Below, one piece after another: positions 58,775 to 64,000 of a stretch of DNA of 64,000 nt; position 1 is the stretch's first letter; each line of letters starts with the position of its first letter. The position numbers and the translations under genes were made by a program. The notes under the pieces are model-generated. The model ran no database searches, was not told the origin of the DNA, and saw only the letters and a list, made by a program, of their open reading frames with translations. The stretch is from contig NZ_CP096882.1 in NCBI RefSeq assembly GCF_023273875.1, positions 1,612,001 through 1,676,000 of the forward strand, read 5' to 3'. Origin of the DNA: Pseudarthrobacter sp. SSS035 (GTDB taxonomy: Bacteria > Actinomycetota > Actinomycetes > Actinomycetales > Micrococcaceae).

Positions 58775-60069
58775 GCCACCTCGTTCACGTCAGAGGAGAG
58801 GTTGGGGTAGAGCGGGAACTTTCCGGCCAGGAGTTCAACCCGCTGCCGCAGTTCCGCCACGGTCTCGTCGCTGAACTCGCGCTTGAGTGCTCCGGCGATA
58901 ATGTCCGCGACCTCGGTGAATTCCGTCTTCCCGAATCCACGCGTGGCCAGTGCCGGCGTGCCGATACGAAGACCGGAAGAGATCATCGGCGGACGCGGGT
59001 CGAACGGCACGGCGTTGCGGTTGACCGTGATGCCGATCCGGTGCAGGCGGTCTTCGCCCTGCTGGCCGTCCAGTTCAGAATTGCGGAGGTCCACCAGGAC
59101 CAGGTGCACGTCGGTGCCACCGCTGACGACGGTCACGCCGGACTCTGAAACGTCGGCCGCCAGCATGCGTTCTGCGATGATGCGGGCGCCTTCCAGGGTG
59201 CGTTCCTGGCGGTCGCGGAACTCCGGCTCAGCGGCGAGCTTGAACGCCACAGCCTTCGCGGCAATAACGTGCTCCAGCGGGCCACCCTGCTGTCCGGGGA
59301 ACACCGCGGAGTTGACCTTCTTGGCGATGCCGGCGTCGTTGGTCAGGATCACACCACCGCGCGGGCCGCCAAGGGTCTTGTGGGTCGTACTTGTGACGAT
59401 GTGGGCGTGAGGCACGGGGCTGGGGTGAAGCCCTGCGGCCACGAGGCCGGCGAAATGGGCCATGTCCACCATCAGGTAGGCGCCTACCAGGTCCGCGATA
59501 CGGCGGAACTCGGCGAAGTCCAGCTGCCGGGAGTAGGCGGACCAGCCGGCGACGATCAGCTTCGGCCTGTTCTCAACCGCCAGGCGCTCAACCTCGGCCA
59601 TGTCAATGGTATGGGTGTCTTCGCCGACTCCGTACGGGACCACTTTGTAGAGCTTGCCGGAGAAGTTGATCTTCATGCCGTGGGTGAGGTGGCCACCGTG
59701 TGCGAGGTTCAGCCCCAGGATGGTGTCGCCGGGCTGGATCAGGGCGAACATCGCCGCGGCGTTGGCCTGGGCGCCGGAGTGTGGCTGCACATTGGCGAAC
59801 TCGGAGCCGAACAATGACTTAAGACGGTCGATGGCCAGCTGCTCGACCACGTCAACGTGTTCGCAGCCGCCGTAGTAGCGCTTGCCCGGGTAGCCTTCGG
59901 CGTACTTGTTGGTCAGGACGGATCCCTGTGCCTCCATGACGGCAGTCGGCGCAAAGTTTTCGGAGGCGATCATCTCCAGCGTGCCCTGCTGGCGCAGGAG
60001 CTCCTGCTGAACGGCTGCGTGGATCGCAGGATCGGTCTCTGCGAGCGTACGGGTCAGAACGTCGACCAT
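58771..60069 (-). CDS. glyA: Serine hydroxymethyltransferase
   Basis: A 432-residue PLP enzyme joining glycine and 5,10-methylene-THF to serine. The PLP Lys is in VTSTTHKTLGGPRGG; other marks are EMIASENFAP, NKYAEGYPGKRYYGG, and MVDMAHFAGLVAAG. AGAGGAG precedes the ATG. As first gene of glyA-soxBDAG-sdaA it uses both products of sarcosine oxidase, glycine and methylene-THF. It is likely a dedicated catabolic copy, not the housekeeping one. Confidence 0.95.
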   Translation of the reverse strand: MVDVLTRTLAETDPAIHAAVQQELLRQQGTLEMIASENFAPTAVMEAQGSVLTNKYAEGYPGKRYYGGCEHVDVVEQLAIDRLKSLFGSEFANVQPHSGAQANAAAMFALIQPGDTILGLNLAHGGHLTHGMKINFSGKLYKVVPYGVGEDTHTIDMAEVERLAVENRPKLIVAGWSAYSRQLDFAEFRRIADLVGAYLMVDMAHFAGLVAAGLHPSPVPHAHIVTSTTHKTLGGPRGGVILTNDAGIAKKVNSAVFPGQQGGPLEHVIAAKAVAFKLAAEPEFRDRQERTLEGARIIAERMLAADVSESGVTVVSGGTDVHLVLVDLRNSELDGQQGEDRLHRIGITVNRNAVPFDPRPPMISSGLRIGTPALATRGFGKTEFTEVADIIAGALKREFSDETVAELRQRVELLAGKFPLYPNLSSDVNEVA

Positions 60070-60086
60070 CTTTTCTCCTCTGCTAT

Positions 60087-60109
60087 CTAATATCCTGTTG
60101 ATATATTAG
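60087..60109 (-). promoter_or_regulatory. Candidate GntR operator before glyA
   Basis: CTAATATCCTGTTGATATATTAG is an imperfect palindrome 18 bp before the glyA start. On the minus strand it contains CTAATATATCA, found also before purU at 60991-61001. Confidence 0.7.
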
Positions 60110-60180
60110 TTACGTGACTCAAGTATGCTATTCAGCCAAGTGGGTGTCAACAGATTTTTCAAGCCGTCCCAGAGACGCCG

Positions 60181-60207
60181 GAAGCGCGGCCGGAAGGGCC
60201 GCGCTTC
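60181..60207 (-). terminator. Hairpin after the GntR gene
   Basis: GAAGCGCGGCC and GGCCGCGCTTC form an 11-bp perfect stem with a 5-nt loop, 31 bp past the regulator stop and before glyA. It has no strong T run. Confidence 0.55.
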
Positions 60208-60237
60208 TGGTGGAAAGTTTGCGAGGTGGGGCTTGGA

Positions 60238-60915
60238 TCAGGTGAAGAGCGCCTTGCGGACGGCATCCTCGAAGCCACTGACGTGGCTCCTTGCCAGGTC
60301 AGCGGCCCGTGCCTCATCACCGTCAATCACTGCGCCGAGCAGGTCCAGGTGCTCATGCACGTGGCGGGAAAGGTCGGGAAGGCGATCCAGCACCATGCAC
60401 CAGATGCGGGTGGCGAGATTGTCGTACCGGATCAGGACGTCCTCGAGGTGGGGGTTGGCCGCAGCCGCGTAGATGCCTCGATGGACGCGCGCATCAAGGC
60501 GCAGGGTTTCGACGACGGAGGCCGCATGGGTATCGAAGGATTCAACAGCCCGCATCACAGCCCGCAACTGCTCCCGCTGCCGCTCCGTGGCCACCCGGGC
60601 GGCACGGGACGCGGCGAGCGGTTCTAGCTGCGTCCGGATTTCTGAAATGAAAGCAAGGTCGGTCACCTCCACGCGGGTCGCAAAGGTGCCCCTGCGCGGA
60701 TACGAAACCACCAGGCGGTCGAGCTCGAGCCGCTTCAAAGCTTCCCGCACCGGAGTCCGCCCCATGCCGAGGTCCCTGGCGAGGTGGTCGTCGTTGAGAA
60801 GATCCCCGGGCTTGATGTCAAGCATCAGCAGCCGGTCGCGGATACGCTCATACGCCACGTCCGCCAACGACTGCTTGACCGCATCTGCCACGATCGCCAA
60901 CGCTTCAACTGCCAT
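60238..60915 (-). CDS. GntR-family (FCD) regulator of the sarcosine/one-carbon genes
   Basis: A 225-residue regulator with a winged helix (LLNDDHLARDLGMGRTPVRE, EALKRLELDRLVVSYPRRGT) and a C-terminal FCD domain (RTQLEPLAASRAAR, LDARVHRGIYAAA). It lies between the divergent glyA-sox and purU-dimethylglycine oxidase transcripts, both of which carry CTAATATATCA near their starts, so it probably controls both and responds to a demethylation intermediate. Start at 60915 or 60933. Confidence 0.88.
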   Translation of the reverse strand: MAVEALAIVADAVKQSLADVAYERIRDRLLMLDIKPGDLLNDDHLARDLGMGRTPVREALKRLELDRLVVSYPRRGTFATRVEVTDLAFISEIRTQLEPLAASRAARVATERQREQLRAVMRAVESFDTHAASVVETLRLDARVHRGIYAAAANPHLEDVLIRYDNLATRIWCMVLDRLPDLSRHVHEHLDLLGAVIDGDEARAADLARSHVSGFEDAVRKALFT

Positions 60916-60990
60916 AACCTGGACCCCTTCCATTCAAGCCAAACAGGCTATTGACCTCGCCCACTGACCAGTATACGCTGATTCCCAACC

Positions 60991-61025
60991 CTAATATATC
61001 AGTTGATGTTTTGAGAATATATCTA
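60991..61025 (+). promoter_or_regulatory. Candidate GntR operator and promoter before purU
   Basis: CTAATATATCAGTTGATG (60991-61008) repeats the 11-bp word seen before glyA and includes ATCA-GT-TGAT. The AT-rich stretch GAGAATATATCTAG (61013-61026) may hold a -10 element. Confidence 0.65.
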
Positions 61026-61051
61026 GCGGGAAGATACCTAAAGGAGGAGAC

Positions 61052-61966
61052 ATGACCCTAGTGGCAACAGACTCATCAACCAGCACGCTGACTCAGAACG
61101 ACCCCCGCGTGAAGGACAAGGCCCAGAAGTTCGTACTCACACTGTCGTGCGTCGAACGTGCCGGCATTGTCCAAGCAGTCACCACTTTTCTCTTCGAACG
61201 TGGTTTCAACATCGATGAGCACCAACAGTTCGACGACGGGCTCCGCGAGACGCTGCACCTGCGCACCGCATTCTCGGGTTCCCCCGAGTACACGCCGGAG
61301 CGGCTGGAGGCGGAGTTCAATTCCATCGCGGACCGCTTCGAGATGAAGTTCAGCTTCCACGACCAGACCAAACAGCGCGTTCTGGTCATGGTGTCCAAGT
61401 TCGGCCACTGCCTGAATGACCTGATCTTCCGCTGGCGCGGCGGCAGCCTCGGCGGCGACATCGTCCTCGTGGTGTCCAATCATGAAACGCACCGGGCCAT
61501 GGCCGAAGCCGCCGGCCTGCCCTTCATCTACCTCCCCGTGACCCCCGAGACGAAGGCCGACGCCGAACAGCGACTGCTGGACCTCGTAGACGAACACAAC
61601 ATTGACCTCGTTGTGCTCGCCCGGTATATGCAGGTGCTCTCCGATGACCTCTGCCGCTCCCTTGAAGGCCGGGCCATCAACATCCACCACTCCTTCCTTC
61701 CTGGTTTCAAGGGAGCGCGCCCGTACCACCAGGCGTACGACCGTGGCGTCAAACTGGTAGGTGCCACCGCCCACTACGTGACGGCTGAACTTGATGAAGG
61801 GCCAATCATCGAACAGGAAGTCATCCGGGTGGACCACAGCTACGGTCCCACCACACTGTCAACAGTCGGGCAGGATGCGGAAGCGCTGGCACTGTCCCGC
61901 GCCGTGCGGTGGCACTGCGAGCACCGTGTGCTGCTGGACCAAACCAGCACTGTCGTGTTCCGGTAA
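61052..61966 (+). CDS. purU: Formyltetrahydrofolate deformylase
   Basis: A 304-residue enzyme releasing formate from 10-formyl-THF and so restoring free THF. Residues about 25-105 form an ACT domain (LTLSCVERAGIVQAVTTFLF) and about 110-304 the formyltransferase-type core, with LARYMQVLSDDLC, INIHHSFLPGFKGARPYHQA (catalytic Asn-His) and HYVTAELDEGPIIEQ. AAAGGAGGAGA precedes the ATG. Here it handles one-carbon units from dimethylglycine and sarcosine, as dimethylglycine oxidase follows 54 bp later. Confidence 0.95.
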   Translation: MTLVATDSSTSTLTQNDPRVKDKAQKFVLTLSCVERAGIVQAVTTFLFERGFNIDEHQQFDDGLRETLHLRTAFSGSPEYTPERLEAEFNSIADRFEMKFSFHDQTKQRVLVMVSKFGHCLNDLIFRWRGGSLGGDIVLVVSNHETHRAMAEAAGLPFIYLPVTPETKADAEQRLLDLVDEHNIDLVVLARYMQVLSDDLCRSLEGRAINIHHSFLPGFKGARPYHQAYDRGVKLVGATAHYVTAELDEGPIIEQEVIRVDHSYGPTTLSTVGQDAEALALSRAVRWHCEHRVLLDQTSTVVFR

Positions 61967-62020
61967 GCACCACCACCACATCAGCAGAGACAACACCCGA
62001 AAATCAGCAGGAGAAACCAC

Positions 62021-64000
62021 ATGGCTTCGACGCCAAGCATTGTCATTATTGGAGCGGGAATCGTCGGCACGAACCTGGCCGACGAACTGGTCGCGCGGGG
62101 TTGGAACAACATCACGGTCCTGGACCAGGGACCCCTGAACATGCCTGGAGGCTCCACGTCCCACGCTCCGGGCCTCGTTTTCCAGACGAACCCTTCAAAG
62201 ACCATGGCTGCCTTCGCCAAGTACACGGTTGAGAAGCTCCTGTCCCTGAGCGAAGACGGCGTCAGCTGCTTCAACCAGGTCGGCGGTCTGGAAGTTGCCA
62301 CCACCGAGACCCGCCTCGCGGACCTGAAGCGGAAGCTCGGGTATGCCGCCGCGTGGGGCATCGACGGCAAGATCCTTTCCCGCGAGGAATGCAAGGAGCT
62401 CTACCCGCTCATCAATGAGGAAGACATCCTGGGTGGCCTCCACGTACCCAGCGACGGCCTGGCCCTCGCCGCCCGCGCAGTCCAGCTGCTCATCAAGCGC
62501 ACGGAAGCCGCCGGGGTTAAGTACATCGGCAACACCGAGGTCACCGGAATCGAACAGTCCAACCGCCGGGTCACAGGAGTGGAGACCGCTGAAGGCGTCA
62601 TCCCCGCGGACATCGTGGTTTCCTGCGCCGGTTTCTGGGGCGCGAAGATCGGCGAGATGATCGGGATGTCCGTTCCGCTCCTCCCGCTGGCCCACCAGTA
62701 CGTCAAGACCACTCCCGTACCGGCACAGCAGGGCAAGAACGAACTGCCCAACGGCGCTTCGCTGCCCATCCTGCGCCACCAGGACCAGGACCTCTACTAC
62801 CGCGAACACGGCGAGAGCTACGGCATTGGTTCCTACGCGCACCGCCCTATGCCTGTGGATCTTGACGAGCTGAGCAGCTACGAGCCCAGCAGCATCAGCG
62901 AACACAACATGCCTTCGCGCCTGGACTTCACCCTGGAGGACTTCCTTCCTGCGTGGGAAGCCACCAAGCAACTGCTGCCGGCCCTGCGCGAAAGCGAAAT
63001 CGAGGATGGCTTCAACGGCATCTTCTCCTTCACCCCGGACGGCGGCTCCCTGGTGGGCGAATCGAAGGAAGTGGACGGCTTCTATGTGGCTGAGGCCGTG
63101 TGGGTGACCCACTCCGCCGGCATTGCCCGCGCCGTTGCTGAGCTGCTGACCACCGGCAAGTCCAGCATTGATCTTGGTGACTGCGATATCCACCGTTTCG
63201 AAGAGGTCCAGCTGACCCCCGAGTACGTCAGCGAGACGTCCCAACAGAACTTCGTGGAAATCTATGACGTGCTGCACCCGCTGCAGCCCAAGCTCTCTCC
63301 ACGCAACCTCCGAGTCAGCCCGTTCCACGCCCGTCACAAGCAGTTGGGAGGCTACTTCCTGGAGGGCGCCGGATGGGAGCGCCCCTACTGGTTCGAAGCC
63401 AACGCCGAACTGCTCAAGGAGATGCCTGACGAATGGCAGCCGCCCGCACGTGACGCCTGGGCTGGGATGTTCAGCTCGCCCATCGCCGCCGCCGAAGCCT
63501 GGAAGACCCGCACCGCGGTGGCCATGTACGACATGACCCCGCTCAAGCGCCTTGAGGTATCCGGCCCCGGAGCCCTGAAGCTGCTGCAGGAGCTGACTAC
63601 GGCCGACATGGCCAAGAAGCCGGGGGCCGTCACCTACACCCTCCTACTGGACCACGCCGGCGGGATCCGAAGCGATATCACCGTGGCACGCCTGAGCGAA
63701 GACACCTTCCAGCTCGGAGCAAATGGAAACATCGACACGGCCTACTTTGAGCGGGCCGCACGCCACCAGACGGAGAACGGAACCGCCAGCGACTGGGTCC
63801 AGGTGCGCGACACCACCGGCGGGACATGCTGCATCGGCTTGTGGGGACCCCTCGCCCGGGACCTGATCAGCACGGTCAGCAGCGACGACTTCTCCAACGA
63901 CGGCCTGCGCTACTTCCGGGCGAAGAAGGTTGTCATCGGCGGCGTCACCGTCACCGCAATGCGGCTGTCCTACGTCGGCGAGCTGGGCTGGGAACTGTAC
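62021..64000 (+). CDS. Dimethylglycine oxidase (partial, 3' end outside window)
   Basis: The first 660 codons of an about 830-residue flavoenzyme oxidising N,N-dimethylglycine to sarcosine and passing the one-carbon unit to THF. From memory it tracks the Arthrobacter globiformis enzyme almost throughout: VIIGAGIVGTNLADELV (FAD), MPGGSTSHAPGLVFQTNPSK (conserved His), VTHSAGIARAVAELL, FLEGAGWERPYWFEAN, and the start of the GcvT-like folate domain (YDMTPLKRLEVSGPGALKLL). AGGAG precedes the ATG. It sits directly downstream of purU. Confidence 0.95.
   Translation, partial: MASTPSIVIIGAGIVGTNLADELVARGWNNITVLDQGPLNMPGGSTSHAPGLVFQTNPSKTMAAFAKYTVEKLLSLSEDGVSCFNQVGGLEVATTETRLADLKRKLGYAAAWGIDGKILSREECKELYPLINEEDILGGLHVPSDGLALAARAVQLLIKRTEAAGVKYIGNTEVTGIEQSNRRVTGVETAEGVIPADIVVSCAGFWGAKIGEMIGMSVPLLPLAHQYVKTTPVPAQQGKNELPNGASLPILRHQDQDLYYREHGESYGIGSYAHRPMPVDLDELSSYEPSSISEHNMPSRLDFTLEDFLPAWEATKQLLPALRESEIEDGFNGIFSFTPDGGSLVGESKEVDGFYVAEAVWVTHSAGIARAVAELLTTGKSSIDLGDCDIHRFEEVQLTPEYVSETSQQNFVEIYDVLHPLQPKLSPRNLRVSPFHARHKQLGGYFLEGAGWERPYWFEANAELLKEMPDEWQPPARDAWAGMFSSPIAAAEAWKTRTAVAMYDMTPLKRLEVSGPGALKLLQELTTADMAKKPGAVTYTLLLDHAGGIRSDITVARLSEDTFQLGANGNIDTAYFERAARHQTENGTASDWVQVRDTTGGTCCIGLWGPLARDLISTVSSDDFSNDGLRYFRAKKVVIGGVTVTAMRLSYVGELGWELY

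Noticed and set aside
60070..60237. Possible glycine or THF riboswitch before glyA
   Set aside because: No conserved riboswitch core was seen. The palindromic AT-rich word near the start fits a protein operator better.
1..64000. tRNA, rRNA, CRISPR array or prophage
   Set aside because: No cloverleaf-like segments, no rRNA cores, no regularly spaced direct repeats, and no phage structural or integrase genes other than the single IS element were seen.

Overview
The window is chromosomal DNA of a high-GC actinobacterium, most likely a Micrococcaceae member of the Arthrobacter/Pseudarthrobacter group. The evidence is strong G/C third-position codon bias, frequent GTG and TTG starts, several GAF-ANTAR regulators, a DUF6328 protein, a remnant of a mycothiol-type formaldehyde dehydrogenase, and a 3' terminal gene that closely resembles the dimethylglycine oxidase of Arthrobacter globiformis. 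I saw no tRNA, rRNA or CRISPR array.

Layout. 0-3.4 kb: small proteins, glycerate kinase and a methyltransferase. 3.4-8.4 kb: a signalling block in which a STAS-like protein is divergent from a REC-GAF-histidine kinase, followed by a GGDEF-EAL protein and a stand-alone EAL protein. 8.4-15.5 kb: housekeeping genes (GDPD, HAD phosphatase, an orphan NitT/TauT binding protein, a VOC protein divergent from a WYL regulator across a perfect operator-like palindrome, and a PfkB kinase). 15.6-27.2 kb: a sialic acid gene set with sialidase, a SatABCD-type ABC transporter that includes a fused permease-ATPase, and nanA-nanK-nanE-nagA. The last step (nagB) and a FadR-type GntR regulator lie 10 kb away at 37.5-39.1 kb and share short sequence words with the transporter promoter. 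Together the set can release, import and convert sialic acid to fructose-6-phosphate.

27.4-37.4 kb is an accessory-looking stretch: an amino acid permease, a CPBP protease, lipoproteins (one a C39-like cysteine peptidase), a complete IS3-family element that splits a small gene with a clear 4-bp target duplication, MepB, an MBL-fold enzyme, a DHFR-like protein and decayed gene remnants. 40.5-43.4 kb holds three tandem GAF-ANTAR genes (one frameshifted) interleaved with two copies of an undescribed small protein family. This is the best candidate for an undescribed system.

43.5-64 kb is a creatine/betaine-type one-carbon island: an IclR regulator, creatinase and an MHS transporter, then glyA-soxBDAG-sdaA, pdxS, a GntR regulator, purU and dimethylglycine oxidase. 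It can take creatine and dimethylglycine to sarcosine, then glycine, serine and pyruvate. Tetrahydrofolate takes up the one-carbon units and PurU releases them as formate. Between its two halves lie wrecks of a formaldehyde dehydrogenase and a formate-dehydrogenase-like gene, plus a frameshifted phzF. Dispersed repeats (a 27-bp word and a GTGAGAGAGCGT word) sit directly at the stop codons of several genes.
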